Source: Poriferisphaera corsica (GTDB taxonomy: Bacteria; Planctomycetota; Phycisphaerae; Phycisphaerales; Phycisphaeraceae). Taken from it: a DNA stretch of 64,000 nt. The position numbers were made by a program, and so were the translations under genes. Below the pieces are notes generated by a model that was not told where the DNA came from, made no database searches, and saw nothing but the letters and a program-made list of their open reading frames with translations. This document shows positions 46,080 through 53,880 of this stretch, one piece after another; within the stretch, counting starts at the first letter, position 1, and each line of letters begins with the position of its first letter. The DNA lies in assembly GCF_007747445.1 (NCBI RefSeq), contig NZ_CP036425.1, forward strand, positions 868,001-932,000, in the 5' to 3' direction.

Positions 46080-46402
46080 TGGTTTGCTCCAAATAATGTG
46101 GATGTAGCCTGTGACGATGACGGAGAACAGGCGGGTCATACGTCAGGGGATATTCGGATCATTTTATAGTTCTCTGGCTGTTGATGCACGTTTGGGGGTA
46201 AAGAAATGGGTGGAAATTTGCGGTGATGTAAGGTGTTTGGGATATGAGGGTTGTGAGGTGATGGGTGAGAGGGATGGTGGGAGTGGGGGGGATGCTGCGA
46301 GGCGGGGGAGATGTCGCTATGATTGGGCGATGTGAGGGGGCATTTGAGGGGGTGTATATACAGGAAGAGCATGAAAGGCGCGAAGGCGTGAAGGGATCTG
46401 CG
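46080..46402. other. G-rich divergent promoter region
   Basis: Between the divergent ahbD-like and cysQ-like genes. The + strand is strongly G-rich. No clear promoter or gene is seen. Confidence 0.35.
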
Positions 46403-47413
46403 ATGAGTTTGACGATGGATATGAGTCATGAGTTTGAGGTGGCGGTAACTGCGGTGCAGGCGGCGAAAAGTGTGTGCAGGCAGGTGCAGAGGGATTTGGT
46501 GGATGGCCATGCGATGGACAAGCAGGACAAGAGCCCGGTGACGGTGGCGGATTATGCGTCGCAGGCGCTGATTTGCGGGGTGATGGGTGAGTCGTTTGAG
46601 GGGATTGCGATTGTGGGTGAGGAGGATGCGGAGGATTTGCGGAAAGAAGAAAATGCGGGGATTCGGGGGATGGTGGTGGAGCAGGTGAATGGGATGCTGG
46701 AGGAGGGTGTGAGTGAGGCGGATGTGCTGCGGTGGATTGATTTTGGGAACGCTGAGCCGAGCGAGCATGAGCGGTATTGGACGCTTGATCCGATTGATGG
46801 GACGAAGGGGTTTTTGAGAAAGCAGCAGTACGCGATCGCGCTGGGTCAGATTTTCAAGGGTGAGGTGGTGATGGGGATTTTGGGTTGTCCTAATATGGAT
46901 ATTTTAGATGAGGATGCGGCGAAGCCGAGTGGATTGCTGATTACGGCGATCAGGGGGCAGGGGGCGTGTATGGTCGCGATGGATCAGCAGGTGGGTGATG
47001 CGGTACCGCTGCGGGTGAGTGAGGTGAGTGAGTTGAAGGATGCGCGGTTGTGCGAGTCGGTGGAGTCGGGTCATAGTGATCAGTCGACGAGTGGTGAGAT
47101 TGCAAAGCGGCTTGGGATTGTGAAGGAGCCGTACCGGATTGATAGCCAGTGTAAGTATGCGGCGATTGCGCGAGGTGATGCGGAGGTGTATTTACGGTTG
47201 CCAACGCGTAAAGACTATGAGGAGAAGATCTGGGATCACGCGGCGGGGATGATTGCGGTGGAAGAAGCGGGGGGCGTTGTGACAGATATTTATGGGAAGA
47301 AGTTGGACTTTGGGAAGGGTAAAACATTGAGTGCGAATCGTGGGATTGTCGCGACCAACGGTAGGTTCCATAACGAAGTGGTGAAGGTGGTGGGTGAGGT
47401 ATTGGGTTTATAA
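46403..47413 (+). CDS. cysQ: 3'(2'),5'-bisphosphate nucleotidase, CysQ/Hal2-like
   Basis: An inositol-monophosphatase-fold enzyme of 336 residues. The metal-binding motifs are IVGEEDAEDL, WTLDPIDGTKGFLRKQQYAI (the signature DPIDGTKGF) and, near the end, IWDHAAGMIAVEEAGGVVTD. These suit a nucleotidase that removes phosphate from 3'-phosphoadenosine 5'-phosphate in sulfate assimilation. The product is longer than E. coli CysQ, closer to the yeast Hal2 size. The start ATG 46403 follows AAGGGA by about seven bases; the frame continues upstream without family sequence. A weak hairpin follows at about 47443. Confidence 0.85.
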   Translation: MSLTMDMSHEFEVAVTAVQAAKSVCRQVQRDLVDGHAMDKQDKSPVTVADYASQALICGVMGESFEGIAIVGEEDAEDLRKEENAGIRGMVVEQVNGMLEEGVSEADVLRWIDFGNAEPSEHERYWTLDPIDGTKGFLRKQQYAIALGQIFKGEVVMGILGCPNMDILDEDAAKPSGLLITAIRGQGACMVAMDQQVGDAVPLRVSEVSELKDARLCESVESGHSDQSTSGEIAKRLGIVKEPYRIDSQCKYAAIARGDAEVYLRLPTRKDYEEKIWDHAAGMIAVEEAGGVVTDIYGKKLDFGKGKTLSANRGIVATNGRFHNEVVKVVGEVLGL

Positions 47414-47490
47414 CCTAAGCATTGATTAAAATAAAATTTGTAGCAGCTTGTGTGTAATGCATGAGCTGTTTTTTAAATTGATATTAAAGC

Positions 47491-47505
47491 CTAACGTGTT
47501 GTTAG
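47491..47505. repeat. 15-bp palindrome before DUF89 gene
   Basis: CTAACGTGTTGTTAG, exact match to CTAAY-N5-RTTAG, between the cysQ-like and DUF89 genes. Confidence 0.55.
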
Positions 47506-47515
47506 AGGTTTGATT

Positions 47516-48529
47516 ATGCGTACGTATTTGGATTGTATTCCTTGTTTTGTGAAACAGGCGTTGGGTGCGGCGCGGCAGGTGACGGATGATGAGGTGTTGA
47601 TTGAGCGGGTGATGAAGCGGGTGTGTCTGGCGGCAAGTGAGCTGAGTATGACGGAATCTTCGCCGGTGATGGGTCAGAAGATTCATCGGATTATCCGTGA
47701 GGAGACTGGGTGTGGGGATCCGTATGCAGAGATCAAAAAGCTGTCGAATGAGATGGCGATGCGGATGGTGGATGGAGCGAAGGCAGAGATTGAGGCTGCA
47801 AAACAGGTAGGAAACGAGGTTAGTGGGTTTGAGGTGGCAGTGCGGTATGCGATTGCGGGGAACTCGATGGACTTTGCGATTTATTTGGAATGGGATGAGA
47901 AGCGGCTGAATGATTCGCTGGCGGTGTTGAGGGAAAAGGTGATTGATAAGCAGGCGGTGGCGGATCTTTGGGAAGCGATCGGGAAGGCGGAGAAGATTTT
48001 AGTTTTGGCGGATAACGCAGGTGAGATTGTGTTTGATCGGTTGCTGATGGAGACGTTGCCAGCTAAGGTTTTGCCGCGGATTACTTATGCTGTGAAGGGG
48101 AGTGCGGTGATTAATGATGCACTGCGAGAAGATGCGGATGAGGTGGGTGTGAGTGATTTGGTTACGGTGATTGATAATGGGACCGATGCGCCGGGGACGG
48201 TTTTGGAGCAGTGTTCGGATGAGTTTATGAAGGCGTACCATGAGGCGGATGTGGTGATCTCGAAAGGGCAGGCGAACTATGAGACGCTTAGAGCGTCTTG
48301 CGAAATGACTTGCTCGTTGAGCAATGGGTCGTTACGTAAAAAACGCATCTCACATGAGCCTGCTTCCGATTGTTTCACAGGACATATGACACGTAATGAT
48401 GCAACTTGCTCTAGTGGTTGTGATCGCGAGGTGTATTTCTTGCTACAGGTGAAGTGCCCGATCATTGGGAAGTATGTTGATCAGGGTAAAGAGGTGGGGG
48501 ATTGGGTTGTGCAGCGGTATCGGCCGTGA
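47516..48529 (+). CDS. DUF89-family (ARMT1/damage-control phosphatase) protein with in-frame element insertion
   Basis: A 337-residue protein of the DUF89 metal-dependent phosphatase family. It begins RTYLDCIPCFVKQALGAA and has ILVLADNAGEIVFDRLL with the metal-binding Asp, TYAVKGSAVINDA and DVVISKGQANYETL. The next family segment, REVYFLLQVKCPIIGKYV, is separated from it by about 43 residues (258-300) encoded by a 127-bp repeat also seen at 41788. The insertion keeps the frame. Whether the protein still folds is uncertain. ATG 47516 with AGAGG upstream is preferred to TTG 47510. Confidence 0.8.
   Translation: MRTYLDCIPCFVKQALGAARQVTDDEVLIERVMKRVCLAASELSMTESSPVMGQKIHRIIREETGCGDPYAEIKKLSNEMAMRMVDGAKAEIEAAKQVGNEVSGFEVAVRYAIAGNSMDFAIYLEWDEKRLNDSLAVLREKVIDKQAVADLWEAIGKAEKILVLADNAGEIVFDRLLMETLPAKVLPRITYAVKGSAVINDALREDADEVGVSDLVTVIDNGTDAPGTVLEQCSDEFMKAYHEADVVISKGQANYETLRASCEMTCSLSNGSLRKKRISHEPASDCFTGHMTRNDATCSSGCDREVYFLLQVKCPIIGKYVDQGKEVGDWVVQRYRP
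48288..48414 (+). repeat. MITE-like interspersed element, copy B, inside DUF89 gene
   Basis: A 127-bp element with imperfect terminal inverted repeats: TTAGAGC-xxx-TTGC at the left and GCAA-xxx-GCTCTAG at the right. A small internal hairpin has TTGCTC/GAGCAA arms (48310-48324). It is colinear with copy A. Confidence 0.65.
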
Positions 48530-48568
48530 TGGGGGAGGGTGTTGTAGGCATTTAGGTGTTGGTTGTAA

Positions 48569-48600
48569 GACACCCCATGACCGGCGGTCATGGGCTTGAA
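48569..48600 (+). repeat. REP-like hairpin 3
   Basis: CCCATGACC and GGTCATGGG around GGC (perfect 9-bp stem), in the context GACACC...GGGCTTGAA, shared with hairpin 1. Confidence 0.55.
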
Positions 48601-48618
48601 TAAAATGGGTTGATTAGA

Positions 48619-48667
48619 CTAACTTATGGATAGAAAGCGAGTCGTGAGAGCGGCTCGCTTTTTTTGT
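48619..48667. terminator. 15-bp palindrome variant and terminator between DUF89 and acyltransferase genes
   Basis: CTAACTTATGGATAG (48619-48633, one mismatch) is followed by AAGCGAG...CTCGCTT and a T-run (48635-48667). The hairpin serves the DUF89 gene and possibly the convergent acyltransferase gene. Confidence 0.7.
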
Positions 48668-48702
48668 AGGAGAGGTGGGGTGTTGGTATGAAAGAATGAA
48701 AG

Positions 48703-49854
48703 CTATTTCGGGGGGGGGATTCTGGTGAAGTGTTTTTTGAGTTTTAGGAGGGGGGATTCGATGAGTTTGAAGCTGAGGGTTGCGGCGATGATGGTGAGGA
48801 GGGTGCCGAGAAGGAAGTCGAAATAGGCTTGATTTTCAGGGGAAATGTGAGGGGTGAGGAGTTGGCGTTGGAGGGCGAGTACCCACATGTGGTAGAGGTA
48901 CATGCCGTAAGAAATGAGGCCGATGTGGGTGATGGGTTTGAGGTTGAGTAGGGTGTGTGCGAAGTGTTTGGGGTTGAGAATGATGGCGGCGAGGATGAGG
49001 GAGAAGTTGAGTTGAATGAGGAGGCGGGGTAGGCCGAGGATGTTGGCGGGAGTGAAGTGGATGAGGAGGATGAGGGTGAGTACGAGGCAGGGGAGGGCGG
49101 CGATGTGAGCGAGTGGTTTGTAGAGTTTGTTGAAGGTTGGTTTGTGGTGAAGGAGGTAGGCGAGCCCAACACCGAGAAGGATGGGGGTGAAGGTGGACTG
49201 CATGATTTCCAACGATTGGAGATGGGCGGCGAGGTCGGGACTGAAGAAGGGGTAAATAAGTTGGAAATTGATGGCTTGAGAGAGGCAGAGGGCGAAAGCG
49301 TAGAAAAGGAAGCGGATGGTGGGTTTGGCGAATCGTTCGACGAGGGGCCAAAAGAGGTAGAACTGTTCTTCGGTGGCGAGTGACCAGAGGGGGGCGAGGT
49401 TGAGTGCGTGGGTATCTGACCAGTTAGAGGTATAGGTGAGATAGAGTGGGAGTTGTTGGAAGAAGGTGGTTTGGTGGTGAGGAGAGGAGAAGCCGAGGGC
49501 GAAAAGGAGGGTGAGGGCGATGAGGGAGAGGTAGTAGATGGGGAAGATGCGAAGGGATCGGCGTGCGTAGAAGGCGCGGAGAGAGATGGATTGGTGGATG
49601 GCGCGTTCTCGGATGAGGAGTGTGGTGATGAGGAAGCCGCTGAGGATGAAGAAGAGATCGACGCCGAGGAAGCCGCGGGTGAGGAGTTGGGCGTTGAGAA
49701 ATTCGGGTCGGAATGCGTGATGCCAAAGGACGGTGAGTATGGCGAAGCAGCGCAGGCCGTCGAGTGAGGTGAAGTGGCGGCGAGTGAGGAATTGCTGATG
49801 GGGTGTCAGTGGTGGTGGTGCGAGTGTTGTGGATGTGGCGGTGGCTGTTGGCAA
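48703..49854 (-). CDS. Acyltransferase 3 family membrane protein (OafA/YrhL type)
   Basis: A 383-residue inner-membrane protein. The family start RRHFTSLDGLRCFAILTVLW is followed by HHAFRPEF, then RGFLGVDLFFILSGFLITTL and FYARRSLRIFPIYYLSLIAL, which carry the conserved His and Arg residues. About ten helices follow, with NWSDTHALNLAPLWSLATEE as another conserved block. Such proteins O-acetylate or O-acylate surface polysaccharides. The start is TTG 49854, with GGAG six bases upstream; no ATG fits the N-terminus. It converges with the DUF89 gene across a terminator. Confidence 0.92.
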   Translation of the reverse strand: MPTATATSTTLAPPPLTPHQQFLTRRHFTSLDGLRCFAILTVLWHHAFRPEFLNAQLLTRGFLGVDLFFILSGFLITTLLIRERAIHQSISLRAFYARRSLRIFPIYYLSLIALTLLFALGFSSPHHQTTFFQQLPLYLTYTSNWSDTHALNLAPLWSLATEEQFYLFWPLVERFAKPTIRFLFYAFALCLSQAINFQLIYPFFSPDLAAHLQSLEIMQSTFTPILLGVGLAYLLHHKPTFNKLYKPLAHIAALPCLVLTLILLIHFTPANILGLPRLLIQLNFSLILAAIILNPKHFAHTLLNLKPITHIGLISYGMYLYHMWVLALQRQLLTPHISPENQAYFDFLLGTLLTIIAATLSFKLIESPLLKLKKHFTRIPPPK

Positions 49855-50206
49855 GGCGTACTCCGGCTTATGAGATGATGCTGTTTGTGATGCGGCATTG
49901 CGGTCGGGTACTGATTGCGTTTAAGCGTGTTTGGTGCCAATACAGGTTGCATTGACTGGTAGGTTGTTGTGTTGAGAATGCTTTCAAGGTGGGCTGCTGC
50001 GGTTTGTGGTTTTGGGGAGCACTGAATGTATGATGCTATTCGATTTTGTGTGGGTGTAGATTAATGGAGGGGGCGGCATAAAGAAAGCGTAAACGGTGAG
50101 GTTTACGCTTCTGGACGTTGGTGGTTTTTGTCTGTTATCAATTTATCGGACGCATGGATTGATGCGACCCGATTAATGTCTATTTCATGAATAGCTATGG
50201 GGGGGG
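49855..50206. other. Intergenic region
   Basis: No gene is seen. It contains a 10-bp-arm hairpin (50085-50110) serving the next minus-strand gene and a variant palindrome CTATTTCATGAATAG (50180-50194). Confidence 0.4.
50085..50110 (-). terminator. Terminator after YjfB-like gene
   Basis: AAGCGTAAAC and GTTTACGCTT flank a six-base loop; on the minus strand the tail is TTTCTTTA. Confidence 0.7.
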
Positions 50207-50422
50207 TTAGCCTCGGACGTCGATCATGGTGCCCTTGTGCGGCTCAGCGGCAATACGCTGGGCTGATTGTGCAGATTGGGCGGTATCGCTGATCATGTTG
50301 ATGATCATGTCGCCTTGCGTGCGGGCAGTGTCGAGTGCTTTTTTTGCCACAGCGGTGTCGATCTGTTGACGGACTTCGACCTGCTGCATTGCGCTAAATT
50401 GTGCGGTTAATCCATTGACCAT
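50207..50422 (-). CDS. YjfB-like putative motility protein
   Basis: A 71-residue protein matching the small YjfB motility family as I remember it: alternating helices with QQIDTAVAKKALDTARTQGD and an ending AAEPHKGTMIDVRG that fits the family's short C-terminal DxRG-like end. Its role in flagellar function is not known. It is far from the flagellar block. The ATG at 50422 has no strong ribosome-binding site. Confidence 0.65.
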   Translation of the reverse strand: MVNGLTAQFSAMQQVEVRQQIDTAVAKKALDTARTQGDMIINMISDTAQSAQSAQRIAAEPHKGTMIDVRG

Positions 50423-50619
50423 ATAGGGGTCATCGGCGAAAAATGCCTGAGGACTTGAAAGGTGAAGGGAATTATAGGTCTGAGATGGGACATTTGTTGC
50501 GATTTTGTGGTCTAGGTTGACGAGGAGAGTTGTTTATCGGACGTGTGGTTGGCTGGCAGGTTTCTTTGGGTGATCTGAGGGAGAGGGGTTGACTCTCCTG
50601 TTAGGGGAGGGCGTAGGCT

Positions 50620-51747
50620 ATGTATCGAAAGGTCGAGCTTATGCAGATGAATAGAAAGAAGTGGGTTATTAAATTTGGGGTGATGTTGATTGGGATGGTG
50701 ATGTTGCTGGGTGTGGGAGGGTTTTGGTATGTGAGCTGGCTGATGAAGCAGCCAATGTATGAAGTGGGGGATGCGCGAGATGAACGTCTGTTGAGGGGGC
50801 CGTTGCGTCCGCCGATTCAGACGGGTGAAGCGGGGGTTTGGTTGGTTGAGCCGGATGTTAAGTTGGCGTTTGATGTGTATGGTGAAGGTGAGGATGTGTT
50901 GGTGGTGCATGGGGGGCCGGGGATGCCGTATGGGAAGTTGTGGGACGGGCTTGAAGCGTTAACGGATCGGTACCGGTTTTATTTTTATGATCAGCGTGGG
51001 GCGGGACGATCAACGCGATTGTTCGATCGGTTTGAAGGAAACTATTACGAGAATATGGTGCGATTGGAGCAGGGATTGGGGCTGGGGGCGCAGGTCGCGG
51101 ATATTGAGCGGGCGCGGCAGATTTTGGGGCAAGAGCAGATCACGGTGATTGGTCATTCATATGGCGGGTTTGTGGCGATGCTTTATGCGGCGGAGTTTCC
51201 GGAACATGTGAAGAAGTTGGTTTTGGTTGCGCCTGCGGATGTGTTATTGCCTTGGGATGAGAAAGAGGGGGATGATTTGTTTGAGGGGACACGTGAGAAG
51301 TTGAGTGAAGGGGATCGGGTCGTGTTTGATAGGTTGATGTCGGAATACTTTAATTTTGCGGGTATTTTTGAGCGATCGGATGAGGAATTGGCTACGATTC
51401 ATGTTGGTGTAGGTAAGTATCTGCTTAAGGGACTGGGGGCGGATCATGTTGAGATGAATGATGCAGTGAAGAGTGGTGGGTGGTCGGTGTTTGCTGTCTA
51501 TTTCAGTCAGGGGCAGGCTGGTGATTATCGTGAAGCGCTGGAGCAGGTGAAGGCGCGGACGCTGATCGTGCATGGGGCGGATGATGTGATGGCTCGCCGG
51601 GGTAGTGAGCATTACCGCGAGATTGAAGGGAGTGAGTTTGTGGTTATTTCGGGTGAGAAAGATGGAGGGACGGCGGGGCATTTTGTTTATGATGAACAGG
51701 CAAAGAAATTTGGGGAGGTTGTTGGCGCGTTTTTGGATGAAGAGTAG
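50620..51747 (+). CDS. Alpha/beta hydrolase, proline-iminopeptidase-like, membrane-anchored
   Basis: A 375-residue hydrolase with an N-terminal membrane segment (about 15-40, VIKFGVMLIGMVMLLGVGGF). The hydrolase domain has the oxyanion motif VVHGGPGMPYGKLW, FYDQRGAGRST, the nucleophile elbow ITVIGHSYGGFVAM, an acid segment LIVHGADDVMARR and a final His in TAGHFVYDE. This pattern is typical of prolyl aminopeptidases and related hydrolases. A GGGAGG box supports ATG 50620; ATG 50641 is also possible. The MerR regulator gene starts 20 bp after its stop, so the two probably form an operon. Confidence 0.85.
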   Translation: MYRKVELMQMNRKKWVIKFGVMLIGMVMLLGVGGFWYVSWLMKQPMYEVGDARDERLLRGPLRPPIQTGEAGVWLVEPDVKLAFDVYGEGEDVLVVHGGPGMPYGKLWDGLEALTDRYRFYFYDQRGAGRSTRLFDRFEGNYYENMVRLEQGLGLGAQVADIERARQILGQEQITVIGHSYGGFVAMLYAAEFPEHVKKLVLVAPADVLLPWDEKEGDDLFEGTREKLSEGDRVVFDRLMSEYFNFAGIFERSDEELATIHVGVGKYLLKGLGADHVEMNDAVKSGGWSVFAVYFSQGQAGDYREALEQVKARTLIVHGADDVMARRGSEHYREIEGSEFVVISGEKDGGTAGHFVYDEQAKKFGEVVGAFLDEE

Positions 51748-51766
51748 GTCATGTTGGAGCAGATAG

Positions 51767-52573
51767 ATGTTCAGTATTGGTGAATTCTCAAAGGTTAGTG
51801 GATTATCGGTGAAGGCGCTTCGTTTTTATCACGAGAAGGGTGTGCTTGTGCCTGCACGTGTGGAAGGGGTGACGGGGTACCGGTTTTATGATTGGGAGAA
51901 TGTTGAGCAGGCTAGAGTGGTCGTTATGCTGCGCGGTTTGGAGTTTTCGATTGAGGAGATCAAGGGGATTTTAAAGGAGTGTGAAGGAGAGGGGGATCTA
52001 TTAGAGCGACTGGAGAAGAGAAAGTCGGCGGTGAAGGCGAAGATAAAATCGCAGCGTGATGTGTTGGCTGCATTGGATCAGGTGATCAATTTTGAGAAAG
52101 CGAGTTTGAAGATGAAAGCTGAAGGTCTGCATGAGATTGAAGAGCGTGTGGTGGATGGGATGTTGGTGGGAGGCGTGCGGATGAAGGGGCGGTATGAGGA
52201 GATGGGGAAAGTATTTGGGAAGTTGGGGCGCGGATTGAATCGGCATATTGGTGGGAATGCGATGTGTTTGTATTACGATGGTGTTTATAAGGAGGAGGGA
52301 GCGGATTTTGAGCCGATATTCCCTGTGAAGAAGGCGGTGAAGGTTGAGGGGATTGATGTACGTGAGTTATACGGGGGGCGAGCGATTTGTTTGAAGCATG
52401 TTGGGCCTTACGACAAGATTGGGGATGTGTATGGCTATCTGTTTGAGTATGCAAAAGAGAAGGGGTATGAGGTGGTATTGCCGACGCGTGAAGTTTATTT
52501 GAAAGGGCCGGGCATGATTTTTAAGGGGAATCCGGAGAAGTATGTTACAGAAGTTCAGATGTTGATTGCGTGA
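51767..52573 (+). CDS. MerR-family regulator with GyrI-like effector domain
   Basis: A 268-residue activator/repressor. Residues 1-70 (MFSIGEFSKVSGLSVKALRF, GYRFYDWENVEQARVVVMLR) are the MerR winged helix. A coiled-coil dimer helix (ERLEKRKSAVKAKIKSQRDV) follows. Residues 130-268 resemble the GyrI/AraC-type effector-binding fold: VVDGMLVGGVRMKGRYEEMG, AICLKHVGPYDKIGDVYGYL. This is the BmrR-like layout used to sense small hydrophobic compounds. GGAG precedes ATG 51767. It lies directly downstream of the hydrolase and likely regulates that operon. Confidence 0.88.
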   Translation: MFSIGEFSKVSGLSVKALRFYHEKGVLVPARVEGVTGYRFYDWENVEQARVVVMLRGLEFSIEEIKGILKECEGEGDLLERLEKRKSAVKAKIKSQRDVLAALDQVINFEKASLKMKAEGLHEIEERVVDGMLVGGVRMKGRYEEMGKVFGKLGRGLNRHIGGNAMCLYYDGVYKEEGADFEPIFPVKKAVKVEGIDVRELYGGRAICLKHVGPYDKIGDVYGYLFEYAKEKGYEVVLPTREVYLKGPGMIFKGNPEKYVTEVQMLIA

Positions 52574-52581
52574 TGCTTAGC

Positions 52582-52596
52582 CTAATCGAAAGATAG
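52582..52596. repeat. Variant 15-bp palindrome after merR gene
   Basis: CTAATCGAAAGATAG, one mismatch from CTAAY-N5-RTTAG, nine bases after the merR stop. Confidence 0.4.
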
Positions 52597-52731
52597 GTTT
52601 TAATAACCGAGGGAGTTGCCTGAAGAGGTTGGGGGTGGTGATGATCAACTGGGGTGCTGATTAAGCTGATAAATTGAGATGGAGTTGCGGCAGAATATTT
52701 TGTGATCAGCTTAAGTGATGGGAAATTCAAG

Positions 52732-53814
52732 ATGCATATGTCAGTGGGGAACTATGTTGCGTTGGTTTGGGTTGTATTTTTGAGTTGGGGTGTTGTTGGC
52801 TGTGTGGCTGGCGGTGGCGGCGAGATGGATGATGAGGATGTGAAGAAGGATGAGCAGCGATCTGATGATGAGGTATCGCAACAGGATGAGGATGGCGATG
52901 ATATTACGATGAGTGAGTTTGATGCGGAGGAGGAGCGTGGTGTGGGGCGTGATAATGCAGGCGAGGAAGCAGAGTCGGATTGGAATGCGCAGATGGCTGT
53001 GGATGACGGTGAGATGGAGGAAAGCGGTGAAGCTGTGATGGTCAGGGAGACAGATGAACAGCGAGCGAAGCGCGAGGCATGGGGGAATGAGAATACGAAG
53101 CAGATGAAGAAGATGAAGGGGTTTGGTCAGTTGGAGTATGGGAAATTGAGAGGCCAAATTCAGGGCGGTGAGTATGAGTCACCGGATCGTGTGTTTAAGG
53201 TGAGAGAGCCGATGCTGGTTGGGCCGAATGAGTCGGTGCTGGATTATTACAATGAAGATTTGGGGATGTGGGTTGTGAAGTTTTCGGATTATGATGGGCG
53301 TTTTTATACGGTGATGTGGGGGATGCCGGAGGGTCTGAATTTGGATGATCGGCTTAGCCATGAGGATCAGGCATGGGCGGTACATGCGTGGTTTGTGAAG
53401 CAAGCGGATGAGGAAGATGATGGGGAAGTGAAGGTATTGGATGCATATTATGATGCGATGATTGCGAATGGTGGCGTGGTGTCGTTGGATTATTGGGAGA
53501 AACGGAGTGCGGTGCTGCGATCTTGGGAAGAGGATCATCCGGATCGGGCAGGTGAGAAGGTTAAGAAGTATGAGCGTTTGGATCGGTATTTTGGAGCGTT
53601 TACGACGGTGTATCGAGGCAGAGTCGTGAGGTTAGAGGTGGATGATCGTGCGAATATGTTTGAAGAGGATCACGCGAAGCTCGGCGGCGAGCAGGGGCTG
53701 TGGACGAAAGAACGCCGGGTATATTTGATGAATGAGATTTTGGATTGGTCGAAATCTTTGAAGTTGAATCCGGGGGCGTTGGAGTTGGAAACGGTTGAAT
53801 CGCAACCAAGGTAG
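52732..53814 (+). CDS. Lipoprotein of unknown function with acidic spacer
   Basis: A 360-residue exported protein whose lipobox is WGVVGC at the end of a 24-residue signal peptide. Residues 25-110 are very acidic and low in complexity (MDDEDVKKDEQRSDDEVSQQ, GEEAESDWNAQ), then a folded part begins near 125. The latter has aromatic-rich segments (VLDYYNEDLGMWVVKFSDYD, ALHAW-type helices) without a recognised domain. The start is ATG 52732; the longer frame begins at GTG 52702. A hairpin at 53842-53870 could end its transcript. Confidence 0.6.
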   Translation: MHMSVGNYVALVWVVFLSWGVVGCVAGGGGEMDDEDVKKDEQRSDDEVSQQDEDGDDITMSEFDAEEERGVGRDNAGEEAESDWNAQMAVDDGEMEESGEAVMVRETDEQRAKREAWGNENTKQMKKMKGFGQLEYGKLRGQIQGGEYESPDRVFKVREPMLVGPNESVLDYYNEDLGMWVVKFSDYDGRFYTVMWGMPEGLNLDDRLSHEDQAWAVHAWFVKQADEEDDGEVKVLDAYYDAMIANGGVVSLDYWEKRSAVLRSWEEDHPDRAGEKVKKYERLDRYFGAFTTVYRGRVVRLEVDDRANMFEEDHAKLGGEQGLWTKERRVYLMNEILDWSKSLKLNPGALELETVESQPR

Positions 53815-53841
53815 CAATGAATAGAAATGCAGTGGTTCACG

Positions 53842-53870
53842 AAGCACGTCGTAGGGGGCGTGCTTTGTTA
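53842..53870. terminator. Hairpin between lipoprotein gene and scpA
   Basis: AAGCACG and CGTGCTT flank a 10-base loop followed by TTGTTAT. It lies between convergent genes and may serve both. Confidence 0.5.
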
Positions 53871-53880
53871 TATAAAGATG

